Shown: positions 44,689 through 53,097 of the stretch, piece by piece
How the letters are laid out: each line of letters starts with the position of its first letter
Position numbering within the stretch: the first letter of the stretch is position 1
Assembly: GCA_963707875.1 (NCBI GenBank)
Contig: CAVPRU010000002.1
Span: 434,001 to 498,000 of the forward strand
DNA: 64,000 bases
Reading direction: 5' to 3'
Source of the DNA: SZUA-320 sp963707875
GTDB taxonomy: Bacteria > Gemmatimonadota > Gemmatimonadetes > Gemmatimonadales > GWC2-71-9
Position numbers and translations under genes: made by a program
The notes under the pieces: model-generated
Seen by the model: only the letters and a program-made list of their open reading frames with translations
Told to the model about the DNA's origin: nothing
Databases searched by the model: none

Positions 44689-44736
44689 TGGACCCTCCGG
44701 GAGTATACTGTATTGGACCCTCCGGGAGTATACTGT
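44687..44736 (-). repeat. 25-bp perfect tandem repeat duplicating a promoter/ribosome-site unit
   Basis: Two identical abutting 25-base copies (44687-44711 and 44712-44736). On the minus strand each contains TATACT (a good -10 match, within the palindrome AGTATACT) and GGAGGGTCCAAT; the proximal copy supplies the ribosome site and first bases of the HEAT-like gene start. Confidence 0.85.
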
Positions 44737-44820
44737 CTGCCTCTCCGCAGTCCTGGTGACTCGCCACACCCACCAGTCTTCAGTCTGTATCGTCGAGGAG
44801 GGCTGTCCTCGGACCACGGG

Positions 44821-45453
44821 TCACGCCCAGGTGCAAGACCGCAAGGCGACGAATTCACAAGAGTGGGGCGCAAGAGCGCGGACTCCCAGGGCCCTCAGCA
44901 ACCGCTCAGGGAGGGTCTTTCTGTTGGGGATGAGATAGGTCGGCGGTCGCCAGGTGAGCGAATCCCCCACGACACCCTGCCCGGGGCTCACGATCTCCAG
45001 TCGCTCCGGGGTGACGACCACCAGAAGGTAGTCCCGTTCCCTGTCCGGATAGAACGCCGCCCATTCGGGCTTCCAGCGTCGCTGCTTCTCCAGCGGATCA
45101 TTCACCAGGCGCGCCCGCCCCCGGAGGGTGACATAGCCGCCGTGCCGAGTCGAGAAGTAGTACAGCGTGACCCGGGGATCGCGAGTGATCTCGGCCACCT
45201 TGCGAGTCCGCGGGTTGGTGGCGAACCAGACCACCATCGCGTCATCCGGAGAAAAGGGATCTATGGTCCGGGCCTGAGCGGCGCCGGTGGAGTCGACGGT
45301 GATCAGGGCGGCGTAGCGCGCCGCGACCATCAGTTCCCGCGCGACACTGCGGAGCCGGGCTGGATCGCTGGCGCCCGACTGGGCGATCAGGGTCGTGGTC
45401 GGCCAGAGGATCAGGCCGAGGAACAAAACGGAGGTGCCTCGAAAGGCGGTCAT
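44821..45453 (-). CDS. Secreted pyridoxamine 5'-phosphate oxidase-fold protein
   Basis: 210 residues. Signal peptide (LFLGLILWPTTTLIAQ) then a split-barrel FMN-binding fold: AALITVDSTGAAQARTIDPF, MVVWFATNPRTRKVAEITRDPRV, VTLRGRARLVNDPLEK. Similar to general-stress PPOX-class proteins but exported. Cofactor (FMN or F420) cannot be told. The C-terminus CEFVALRSCTW contains two Cys. Confidence 0.8.
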   Translation of the reverse strand: MTAFRGTSVLFLGLILWPTTTLIAQSGASDPARLRSVARELMVAARYAALITVDSTGAAQARTIDPFSPDDAMVVWFATNPRTRKVAEITRDPRVTLYYFSTRHGGYVTLRGRARLVNDPLEKQRRWKPEWAAFYPDRERDYLLVVVTPERLEIVSPGQGVVGDSLTWRPPTYLIPNRKTLPERLLRALGVRALAPHSCEFVALRSCTWA

Positions 45454-45488
45454 CGCATTGATCTCCCTTTCCGTTCATTCGCAGGTCG

Positions 45489-46262
45489 TCAAGCGGTCAC
45501 CAGGACATCCCAGTCGGCCGTGAGACCGTCGGGTCGTCTGCCCAGCACCAGCGCCGCCGTGCTCCAGGCATCCGCCAGCCGGGCCGACGGACCCATCACC
45601 ACCGCCCGGCGGGGCACCGGGACCGGTCTGCCGGTGCGGGGGTCCAGGGTGGGGTGCGGGTTGTCCACCCAGGCGGCCGAGACGGACATCGCCCGGTCCG
45701 TGAGGACTATGGAGGTCTCGTCATCGTGTGCCGCACCGGTGCTGCCGGCCCGGGCCACCCGCACCGTCCAGCCATCGCGGTCCGGCGGGGTCCCGATCCC
45801 GAGCGCACTGCTGGTGCCGCCGTGCAGAAAGGCACCCCGCACGTCGCCGCACCGAAGCACCGCCGCCGCCTGGTCGAGCGCGTGCCCTTTGGCGATCCCG
45901 CCGAAGTCCAGCATCACCCCGAACCTGGTGGCCGTGACGGTCTGTCGGTCGGGGTCCAGGGTCAGCGCGTCGAACCCGGTGCCGAGCGCCGGATCGAAGG
46001 CGCCCGCCGACCGTTCCCAGACCAGCCGGGCGTCCTGAAAGAGCGCGAAGCTCTCCTTGTCGAGTGGGATGGGGGTGCCGGCCGGTGTCATCGCCAGTCG
46101 AGAGGGGAGGCCGCCGGGCGCGAATCGGTTGAACAGGTCGTGGGCGATCCGGATTTCATCGAGCGCCGCCTCACCCAGGGCCCGGAGCGGGACCGGGTCG
46201 CCCTGGTCGGCGATGACCAGCTCGAACCGCGTCCCCATGGCCTCCGTGGCAAATCGGATCAG
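45489..46262 (-). CDS. apbE: FAD:protein FMN transferase (ApbE family)
   Basis: About 258 residues. Hallmark AMGTRFELV at the N-terminus, FNRFAPGG, and the signature DFGGIAKGHALDQAA; the C-terminus has AWSTAALVLG. It attaches FMN covalently to target proteins. No ATG lies at the expected N-terminus: the frame reads CTG at 46262 overlapping the upstream stop as CTGA, with an ATG only at 46238 (inside the conserved AMGTRF). CTG with translational coupling is proposed. No signal peptide is visible. Confidence 0.82.
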   Translation of the reverse strand: MIRFATEAMGTRFELVIADQGDPVPLRALGEAALDEIRIAHDLFNRFAPGGLPSRLAMTPAGTPIPLDKESFALFQDARLVWERSAGAFDPALGTGFDALTLDPDRQTVTATRFGVMLDFGGIAKGHALDQAAAVLRCGDVRGAFLHGGTSSALGIGTPPDRDGWTVRVARAGSTGAAHDDETSIVLTDRAMSVSAAWVDNPHPTLDPRTGRPVPVPRRAVVMGPSARLADAWSTAALVLGRRPDGLTADWDVLVTA

Positions 46263-47572
46263 AGCCGCTTGACCTTCCGCTTGACCGGGTCGTAGCCGAA
46301 GGCGCCGCCCTCCCACATCGAGCGGGCCGCCAGGTCCACGATCACCATCACCTTGGTCCCCAGTTCGACCGGGCTGGGGGCCGGTTCGCGGGTCCGGATG
46401 CACTCGAGCCAGTTGAGCCGGAGCGCGTCCTGGTCATCGCCGTGGTCCTCGCCGACGATGGTCTGCTCCTCCACCTCCTCGGCGAAGAGCCGCTCGGGCC
46501 GGAGGATCGCGTTCCGACCCCCCAGGAAGAAGTTGCCCTTGTGGCCCCGGATCATGGTCTCCAGTCCGAGTTCGTTGGCGGTGGAACCGGCCACGATCAT
46601 CGTGTGCTCGTGCTCGAACTCGATCGTCAGGTTGATCTGGTCGTGGTTCTCCATCGCCTTGTCGATGTAGTGCCCGCCCGCCCCGGTGACCCGGATCGGC
46701 CAGCCCAGATCCATGCAGGCCAGCAGCGGGGTGATCCGGTGGACCAGGAGGTCCCCGATGATGCCGGTGGAGTAGCGCTTGTAGCGCCGCCACCGGGCGT
46801 ACACCTCGGGGCTCCAAGGAGCCTTGCCCGAGGGGCCGCACCAGGCGTCCCAGTCGAGGTTGACGCCCGGCTGCCATTCGGGGTCGATCGCGTAGTAGAG
46901 CCACTCGCCCTCCTTGGAGTTCCGGCAGTAGCTGGTCTGACTCCAGACCGGTTTGCCGATCTTCCCGTCCGCGATCAATTGCCGGGCGTTGAGGTAGCTT
47001 GGCGTCATGACGTACTGGGTGCCGACATTGACGATCCGATCGGGGTGCTTCCGCTGGACGTCCCACAGCCGGAGCGCGGCCTTGAGATCGTAGGTCATCG
47101 GCTTTTCGACATAGACGTCCTTGCCGGCGAGGATCGCATCCTCCGCGATCTTGGCGTGCCAGTGCTCCGGCGCGGCGATCAGCACGCCGTGGAGGTCGGG
47201 GCGCCTGAGCAGTTCACGGTAGTCCCGGTAGCTGTCCATGGTCCCGGATCCCTGAACCGCTTCGGCCTTCTCCTTGGCCTGTGCTACCCGCTTGTCACAG
47301 ACGTCGGCCCCGGCCGCCACTACCATGTTGGTCCGACCGTCCTGGGCGGCCTTCACAAAGGCCTCGAGGTGCCCGGTGCCCATGCCACCGGTGCCGATGA
47401 TGCCGATCCGGACCGGGTCACCGGGACCGAGCGGGGCGCGGGGGAGCCCGTCCGGGACCGGTTCGGGGTCAAAGCTGATCTCCGACCCGTGAACCAGGCT
47501 GGGCGCCAGTCCGAGCGCGGCGGTCGCGGCGGCAGTGCGCTGGAGAAAATCTCGGCGGGAGGTGTCTGTCAT
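46259..47572 (-). CDS. Tat-exported Gfo/Idh/MocA oxidoreductase
   Basis: 437 residues from ATG 47572; MTDTSRRDFLQRTAAATAALG is a twin-arginine signal. Rossmann motif RIGIIGTGGMGTGHL, catalytic-site DVYVEKPMTYDLKAAL (Lys of EKP present), and the C-terminal beta domain (INLTIEFEHEHTMIVAGS). NAD(P)-dependent oxidation of a sugar or inositol derivative is expected. Seven bases follow the sugar-isomerase-like gene, and both likely form one catabolic set with the Gfo/Idh at 42013-43228 and the DUF1080 protein elsewhere. Confidence 0.85.
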   Translation of the reverse strand: MTDTSRRDFLQRTAAATAALGLAPSLVHGSEISFDPEPVPDGLPRAPLGPGDPVRIGIIGTGGMGTGHLEAFVKAAQDGRTNMVVAAGADVCDKRVAQAKEKAEAVQGSGTMDSYRDYRELLRRPDLHGVLIAAPEHWHAKIAEDAILAGKDVYVEKPMTYDLKAALRLWDVQRKHPDRIVNVGTQYVMTPSYLNARQLIADGKIGKPVWSQTSYCRNSKEGEWLYYAIDPEWQPGVNLDWDAWCGPSGKAPWSPEVYARWRRYKRYSTGIIGDLLVHRITPLLACMDLGWPIRVTGAGGHYIDKAMENHDQINLTIEFEHEHTMIVAGSTANELGLETMIRGHKGNFFLGGRNAILRPERLFAEEVEEQTIVGEDHGDDQDALRLNWLECIRTREPAPSPVELGTKVMVIVDLAARSMWEGGAFGYDPVKRKVKRL

Positions 47573-47579
47573 GGGGAAA

Positions 47580-48505
47580 TCACCCGTTGGGGTAGTTGGG
47601 AGCCAGTTGGTCCCGCACCCGTTGCAGCAGCCGGAGGGTGCGGGTGATGCCCTCGCGCTCGGGGAGCCTGTCACCCTCGTACTCGATGCCCACCCAGCTG
47701 CGGTAGCCGGCGTCGAGCACGGTGCGCATCAGTCGGAGGTAGTCCTTGGCGGTTTCGTTGCCCCGGTCGTCGAAGTCGTGGGACTTGGCGCTCACGGCCT
47801 TGGCAAACGGCATCAGGTCGGCGACCCCCTGGTAGCGGTCGTAGTCGTAGAAGTTGCCGAAGTCGGGGAGGGTGCCGCAGCGGGGGTGATCGACCAGGCG
47901 CATGACGCCGGCCAGCCACTGGCCGTTGGAGGACAGACCGCCGTGGTTCTCCACGATCACGTTGATCCCGTGCCGGTCGCCGTACTCGCACAGCCGGCGG
48001 AGTCCGTCGGCGGCGAGCTCTCTGCTGCTCCTCGAACGTGCCGTCGCTGGCGGCGTTGACTCGGATGTGGAGACAGCCCAGCGTCGCGGCGGCGTCGACC
48101 CACTTGGTAGTGGTTCTCGACCGCCTGGGTCCTGAGGGCGGCGTCGGGGTCCCCCAGCCGGCCTTCGCCATCGCACATGATCAGGTGCTGGTTGACGGCG
48201 TGGTCGGCGGCCCGCTGGTTCATGTCGCCAGGTAGCCGGCGTCGCGGGCCTTGTCCTTGAAGAAGCTGTTGACGTACTCGATCGCGTCGAGGTCCCAGAC
48301 CTCCCTGGTGACCCGGGCAAAGTCGAGGTGGTCGATGGTCTTCGCGGCAACTCCCGGTGGAGCGACCACTGCGCCAGCGAGATCGGGAAGAGCTGTGGTA
48401 CCGAGCGGGTCCAGGGGGCCACGGAAGCATCGGGGCGAGGGCGGCCGCGCCGACGGCCGCGGTCCCGCTCAGCAGGAACTCTCGACGGGTCGGGAGATGG
48501 GTCAC
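47580..48505 (-). pseudogene. Tat-exported xylose isomerase-like TIM barrel (sugar phosphate isomerase/epimerase), about five frameshifts
   Basis: Start GTG 48505: THLPTRREFLLSGTAAVGAAAL is a Tat signal. The homologous chain then hops frames: FPISLAQWSLHRE; KTIDHLDFARVTREVWDLDA and YVNSFFKDKA; MNQRAADHAVNQHLIMCDGEG; WVDAAATLGCLHIRVNAASDG; and finally ELAADGLRRLCEYGDRHGINV to the stop with VENHGGLSSNG and GIEYEGD. Breaks lie near 48440, 48370, 48225, 48110 and 48025. The joined protein would be about 305 residues. Damage is either decay or sequence error. Confidence 0.7.
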
Positions 48506-48599
48506 ACCGCACTCCGGCAGGGGGGCAGTCGAACCATACGCCGCCCATGGCCGGGTGTCCAGCGACTTGTGCAGCCGCCGATCTGGGCCCAGGGACTTC

Positions 48600-48751
48600 A
48601 GCACGGGCAAGGCGTATGGTGGCAGCTTCGTCCTCGGCTCCATCGCCACCGACGCGTTGCTTGAGGGACCAAGTTCAGCCTGGTGCTGATCAAGGGTGGG
48701 TACCACATGGTCCGGTTTGCGCTGGTCGGCGCGGTGTTCGCCCTGTGGTAG
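48600..48751 (+). pseudogene. Remnant of a DUF1761-like membrane protein
   Basis: About 50 codons reading KAYGGSFVLGSIATDALLEG, then one frame away KFSLVLIKGGYHMVRFALVG and AVFALW followed by TAG at 48749. This matches the C-terminal helices of DUF1761 proteins. No upstream part remains, so it is a relic between the isomerase gene and the DUF4876 gene. Confidence 0.4.
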
Positions 48752-48799
48752 CCGTTACTACCCGGCGGGGAGCTTCTGGAGGCGGGGTACAGGGCAGGC

Positions 48800-48828
48800 T
48801 TGACTGGCCCGCGTTCGTACCGTATTCT
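48800..48828 (+). promoter_or_regulatory. Sigma70-type promoter for the orphan DUF4876 gene
   Basis: TTGACT (48800-48805) and TATTCT (48823-48828) with a 17-base spacer, the best-matching promoter in the window; start point about 48835, giving a leader of roughly 39 bases before the ATG at 48874. Confidence 0.6.
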
Positions 48829-48873
48829 AGCTTGGAAGGCGTATGCCAATCGGCTCAGTCGAGACTACGCGCC

Positions 48874-49988
48874 ATGCGGTTTGCTTCCCCTCTCTTCGCT
48901 TGTCTGATCTCCGCCCTTCCGGCTTGTGGTAGCGGGACGACTGACATCATCGACCCACCGCCACCGCCCCCCGTCAACGAAATCACCGTCCGGCTGCTCC
49001 CGGACACCGCAGACGTTGCGACCGCCGGCGTGCTCGGATGGTCCAATGGGATACCGGCGGCGCAACTGCGGCTGGTGAACCCGGGGACGGGCGATACGGT
49101 CGTCGCCGTCACCTCGGGCCCCGATGGCAGTGTCAAGCTGGTGTCGGTGCCGGCCGGCAGCTACGACCTGTGGGTGCATCGCTGGCTCTCGGCCGCGGAA
49201 CTGGCTGGCCGGGCCCTGGCCGATGACGCGATCGGGTTCGTGACCGTGCGAAGGGCATTTCGAGTCACGGGTAGCGGGTTTGAGACGACGGTTCGAGTGC
49301 CGGCGAGCCGCAGGGGAGCCCTGGTCTTTGCAGAGCTTGCGATGGAACCGGGGGATAACCCGGCCACAGGGAGCTACGACTTCGGGGGCTACCTGGTCAT
49401 CGCTAACAACGCCGACAGCACCATCTACCTTGATGGCATGTTGCTGGGTGTTGCCACCTCACAGCCGTCGGAGATCCCTGGGGCTCCGTGTGCCGAGCGG
49501 GTGGCGTGGATCGCGAACCCGAACGGGCTGTGGACGTCGGCCGTGCAGAGGTTTCCTGGGGCCGGGCGGGAGTTTCCGATCGGCCCCGGCGAGCGCCGGA
49601 TGATCGCGACGGACGCAATCGACCATCGTCCGCTCTACTCTCAGGGCTACGATCTGCGCGGCGCCGATTTCGAGTTCCGGGGCAGTGCAGATGTTGACAA
49701 TCCCAATGTCCCAGACATGGCGACCGTGGGCCTCCGAGGGGACTTCTTCGGCCACGGGCTCTCTGGGCCCGGAGTGATCTCCGATGTCTGGTTTATCGCT
49801 CTCCCCACGGAGATGGCGGGGCTGCAGCAGGGTCTCATGCCGTTCACCGTCTACCCTTTCCAATTGATGCCGGCTGAGCGCGTCTTGCACGTCGCGTCGA
49901 ACCTGACGAAGTACGACTATGCCGCCCTGCTCTGCGGTACCTATGTCCATCCGCGCTTCGACCGAAGTATCGCGATGGTGGTAACCCC
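48874..49988 (+). pseudogene. DUF4876 lipoprotein, 3' end replaced by an IS element
   Basis: About 371 codons remain. Signal peptide with lipobox LPACGSG, Pro stretch IIDPPPPPPVNE, then the DUF4876 pattern also seen at 60920-62149: YLVIANNADSTIYLDGMLLG, MIATDAIDHRPLYSQGYDL, DNPNVPDMATVGLR. Homology ends at YVHPRFDRSIAMVV, exactly where the IS inverted repeat begins; the paralogue continues for about 45 residues. Read-through adds transposase-derived residues. Unlike the paralogue it has no TonB receptor next to it. Confidence 0.75.
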
Positions 49989-51277
49989 TGGAGTTGACCC
50001 GGTTTCGTGGACACTGCACCCTTTGGGGGAAGAGGAGTCCCGATGCCGAGATCGGACCGAAAGCAAGGGATACCCACCGGAGTTTCGCCGCCAGCTGACC
50101 GAGCTGGTACGAGCGGGGCGGACGCCCGAGGAGTCCCTGGCCCGAGGAGTTCGAACCGTCGGCCCAGACAATCCGGACCTGGATGAGCAGGCGGCCCGGG
50201 ATGCGGCGAAGTCGGACCGACGGCCTGACGAGCGCCGAGCGCGACGGAGCTGGCGGCAGCTCCGCCGTGAGCTGCGTCAGGTGAAGCTCGAGCGCGAGAT
50301 TTTGTCAAAAGCGACGGCCTGGTTCGCACGGGAGACCGGCACGATCCCGAGCGGTTCGAACGGAGCTCGGGTTCGTGAGGGATCACCAGGCCGTGTACCC
50401 GGTCGCGACGATGTGTCGCGTCCTCCGGGTCTCGCTGCAGCGGCTTCTATGCCTGGCGCCACCGCGCGCCATCGGTCCGCGCGAGCCAGGATGCGGTGGT
50501 GCTGGACGCACGTCCGGCGGTTCCACGCGCGGAGCGGACGGCACGTACGGGGCGCCGCGGATGGTTCGGCGACCTGCGCGACGTCGGCGAGCGGGTCGGG
50601 CAGAAGCGCATCGCACGCCTGATGCAGCCGCGAGCGACTGGTGGGGGTCAGCCGCCGCCGGGGCATGCGCACGACGCAGCGGGGCGCGGTCGAAACGCAG
50701 GCCGTCCCGATCTGGTGCGACGGAAGTTCGCCGCGACCGTGCCGAATCAGCTGTGGGTGGCGGACATTACCTACGTGCCGACGTGGGCCGGCTTCCTGTA
50801 TCCTCGCCGATGGTGCTGCGACGTGTTCAGTCGACGGATCGTGGGCTGGGCGATGGCCACGCACCTGAAGACCGAGCTGGTCCTGGACGCCCTGCACATG
50901 GCCGCACAGCAGCGGCGCCCGCAGGGGGTGATTCATCATTCCGACCGGGGCTGTCAGTACACCGCGCTCGCCTTCGGGCAGCGCTGCCAGGAACTGGGCA
51001 TCCAGCCGTCCCGCGGCGCGGTGGGCAGCGCCTACGACAATGCGATGGCCGAGAAGTTTCTTTGCGACGCTGGAGTGTGAGCTGATCGACCGGCGCTGTT
51101 TCCGGACCCACGCCGAGGCGCGGATGGCGATCTTCCGTTACATCGAAGGCTGGTACAACCCCCACCGGCGGCACTCCGAGCTCGGCCAGCCGGTCCCCGC
51201 TCGCCTTTGAACGACTCGACGCAAATGCGGCTTGAATCCCAAGTCGCCGGCCGTGCCACCAAACCGGGTGAACTCCA
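49989..51277 (+). mobile_element. IS3-family insertion sequence, degraded
   Basis: 1289 bases bounded by 22-base terminal inverted repeats (TGGAGTTGACCCGGTTTCGT at the left; the right end read inward differs at two of 22 positions). Inside are OrfA- and OrfB-like transposase frames. No target duplication is evident (left flank ACCCC, right flank GTCCT), and the right flank does not resume the DUF4876 gene, so a deletion or recombination has followed the insertion. Confidence 0.85.
50043..51235 (+). pseudogene. IS3-family transposase OrfA/OrfB, multiply frameshifted
   Basis: OrfA from ATG 50043: MPRSDRKQG, then in the next frame YPPEFRRQLTELVRAGRTPEE, EFEPSAQTIRTW and REILSKATAWFARETG, a helix-turn-helix plus leucine-rich helix. 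OrfB carries the DDE core: VADITYVPTWAGFL (Asp), GVIHHSDRGCQYTALAF (Asp) and SAYDNAMAEKF (Glu), then LECELIDRRCFRTHAEAR and YNPHRRHSELG. Several one-base shifts separate these parts; deleting one G near 51192 carries the end to TGA at 51233-51235. Not functional as read. Confidence 0.85.
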
Positions 51278-51671
51278 GTCCTCAGGAGCCGCCGCCCGGC
51301 AGCTCCGCGCTTTGGCGATATGGTCGTGTTAGGCAACACCGAGAGGTGATGGGGGGGTCAGGATACACCACGAGAGCTTCAGCTCCACCCTTTGCGTCAC
51401 CTGGGTGTCCGGTTCACCGGGGCGTACGACCGTGATGGGCCGGGCCGTTGGCCATGATGGTCTTCGGCGTCGTGTTCACCATCGTTTCAGAGAGGCAGGT
51501 GGTGATGGGGGTGCCGATCGTCGTTGTGGTGGTGATCATCATCATCATCATTCCAGTGTTGTTTAGCCCAACCACCTAAACAGGGTCCTCAGAACACTAT
51601 GAGCCATCCTGAAAAGCGTATTGACATCACAAGTCATTGTATGGCAGATGTTTACAACATGCTGTATAATA
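51278..51671. other. Left part of the low-GC module: spacer with a trinucleotide run
   Basis: From the IS end to the first ACACAG box. Contains GTTAGGCAAC (51328-51337), an (ATC) run at about 51535-51551, TTGACA at 51621-51626 and TATAAT at 51665-51670 (38 bases apart, so not one standard promoter; TATAAT alone may serve as the -10 of the ATPase gene). GC content falls sharply from about 51540 onward. No gene except a doubtful 41-codon frame. Confidence 0.5.
51454..51579 (+). CDS. Doubtful 41-residue hydrophobic open frame
   Basis: ATG 51454 to TAA 51577-51579. The C-terminal half is VPIVVVVVIIIIIIP, a possible single membrane helix partly encoded by the ATC repeat, preceded by charged SERQ. 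No clear ribosome site and no known homologue. Could be a chance frame. Confidence 0.25.
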   Translation: MMVFGVVFTIVSERQVVMGVPIVVVVVIIIIIIPVLFSPTT

Positions 51672-51755
51672 ACACAGTGTCTAATTACACAGCACAAACA
51701 CTGTGTAGTTGCACAGCTTGTAATAACACAGTATACTTGCTGTGTCTTTACACAG
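51672..51755 (+). repeat. Array of seven ACACAG boxes upstream of the AAA+ ATPase
   Basis: Boxes start at 51672, 51687, 51701 (inverted), 51711 (GCACAG), 51726, 51740 (inverted) and 51750. The steps are 15, 14, 10, 15, 14, 10: a 39-base higher-order period containing two identical dyads ACACAG-N8-CTGTGT (51687-51706 and 51726-51745). The spacer bases differ, so the boxes, not the whole units, are conserved, as expected for protein-binding sites. The array lies between TATAAT and the ribosome site, i.e. in the 5' leader. Confidence 0.8.
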
Positions 51756-51771
51756 CACGCGAGGGTCAGAA

Positions 51772-52953
51772 ATGCCGGCTTCGACCAATCCATTTCGAAT
51801 TCATGGTGTTGTATCCGAGGAGTTCTTCACGGACAGAGCGAAGGAAGTGGAGCAGATACTCAGGATGCTAAAGGAGCCTGCATCAAAACTGCTTGTCTAT
51901 GGGCCTCGCAGGATAGGGAAGACCTCGGCCCTAGTGAGAGCAGTTGCTCGCCATCAAGCAACTGGTGGAGTCGCGTTTCTGGCAGATCTGTCAACAGCTT
52001 CTACGATTGTCGATATTGCGAACCGGATTCTCGAGGCTGCGGGCCAGGCGCTGGGGAGAAAATGGCGCGATTCGATTAATGAATTTGTTGAGCGCCTCGG
52101 AATGAGCATCACACTTACGCCCGACCCGGCAACGGGGCTCATTCTTCCTAGCCTAGAAGTGTCACTTCGCTCCTCGCCGCTCGAAGACCAACGGGACTCA
52201 CTTTCAAAGACCTTGAATTCGATCGACGCACTAGCGGCATCGCGCCAGACACCCATTGGCATCGTGTTGGACGAGTTCCAAGAGATCCAGCGGTTCGGCG
52301 GCGAGACAGCAGAGTGGCATCTCCGGGGAATCATCCAGCACCACCAGAACGTGAGTTACGTCCTGGCAGGGTCACAGGCCCATCTCATTGAGCGAATGCT
52401 GGAAAAGGGTCGGGCCTTCTACGGGCTAGCGGATCAATTGCAGTTTGGGCCGATTGACGAGGCTCACATGTCCACTTGGATTGACGATAGAATGACAACA
52501 GGGGGCGTGAAGGCAAAAGGCGTTGGCGCACAGATCGTAGCATTGGCAGGCCCGAGAACCAGGGACGTCGTCCAGGTCGCACGCCAGTGCTTCGACAATT
52601 GCAAGATCGAGGGACAGGTTGCTGACAAGGATGTCGCAAAGGCATTTGATGATGTCGTGGCGGAGCAAGAGCCTCTCTTTCAGTCGCTCTGGAGTAGCCT
52701 AACGGTCCAACAGCAAAATGTATTGAGGGCAATAGCTGCCGACCGAGTAGGGCTAACGACAGGCGCGTCGCTAAAGCAGTTTGGGCTTACAAGTAGCGGT
52801 GCTGTCACGAACACCGCTACATCGATGATCGATGCAGGGCACTTGGAAAGGTCTTCGAGTTCAACAGGCTATTCATTTGAGAGCCCATTCTTCCGTCGCT
52901 GGGTTAGGGCAAATACTCTCGGCGATTTGGGCGCATCGCAGATAATGAGCTAG
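51772..52953 (+). CDS. AAA+/STAND-type ATPase with C-terminal winged-helix-like domain
   Basis: 393 residues from ATG 51772 (GAGGG at 51761-51765). Walker A GPRRIGKT (44-51), Walker B IGIVLDEFQEI (Asp167, Glu168) and sensor-1-like VLAGSQ near 200 place it with archaeal-type ATPases of the COG1672 kind, related to Orc/Cdc6 and STAND proteins. From about 318, NVLRAIAADRVGLTTGASLK, SSGAVTNTATSMIDAGHLER and YSFESPFFRRWVR look like a winged helix. GC content and codon use are clearly lower than in the neighbours, indicating acquisition. The adjacent ACACAG boxes suggest self-binding or replication-type control (inference). Confidence 0.75.
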   Translation: MPASTNPFRIHGVVSEEFFTDRAKEVEQILRMLKEPASKLLVYGPRRIGKTSALVRAVARHQATGGVAFLADLSTASTIVDIANRILEAAGQALGRKWRDSINEFVERLGMSITLTPDPATGLILPSLEVSLRSSPLEDQRDSLSKTLNSIDALAASRQTPIGIVLDEFQEIQRFGGETAEWHLRGIIQHHQNVSYVLAGSQAHLIERMLEKGRAFYGLADQLQFGPIDEAHMSTWIDDRMTTGGVKAKGVGAQIVALAGPRTRDVVQVARQCFDNCKIEGQVADKDVAKAFDDVVAEQEPLFQSLWSSLTVQQQNVLRAIAADRVGLTTGASLKQFGLTSSGAVTNTATSMIDAGHLERSSSSTGYSFESPFFRRWVRANTLGDLGASQIMS

Positions 52954-52972
52954 TGAGCCGACGGTTGTAGCT

Positions 52973-52982
52973 GTTGCCTAAC
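52973..52982. repeat. Right copy of the 10-bp inverted repeat bounding the ATPase module
   Basis: GTTGCCTAAC, exact inverse complement of GTTAGGCAAC at 51328-51337. The pair encloses 1.65 kb with the ATPase and its box array. Each half matches the integron core-site patterns (GTTRRRY and RYYYAAC), but no full attC hairpin is present. Confidence 0.6.
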
Positions 52983-53097
52983 GGGGACCGTCCAGCGACT
53001 CGCGCCAACCACGGACCCCCGGTCCGGTGCTGGTCATCGGGCGCCTACCCACAGGTTGTTCGGGATGATCGGCCTAGCGCTCGGGCTGTCGCGGCAG

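Noticed and set aside
48180..48240. TGA in the isomerase gene as a second selenocysteine codon
   Set aside because: The conserved sequence continues in a different frame after the TGA, so a frameshift explains it, and no Cys is expected there.
48328..50622. A 764-residue fusion of a lipoprotein and transposase
   Set aside because: The DUF4876 homology ends exactly at the IS inverted repeat, so this is read-through, not a designed fusion.
51672..51755. CRISPR array
   Set aside because: Units are 6 bp with 4-15 bp spacing in both orientations, with no long repeat, spacers or cas genes.
52973..53080. Complete integron attC site
   Set aside because: Only the RYYYAAC-like end is present; no matching GTTRRRY end or long imperfect hairpin follows within 100 bases.
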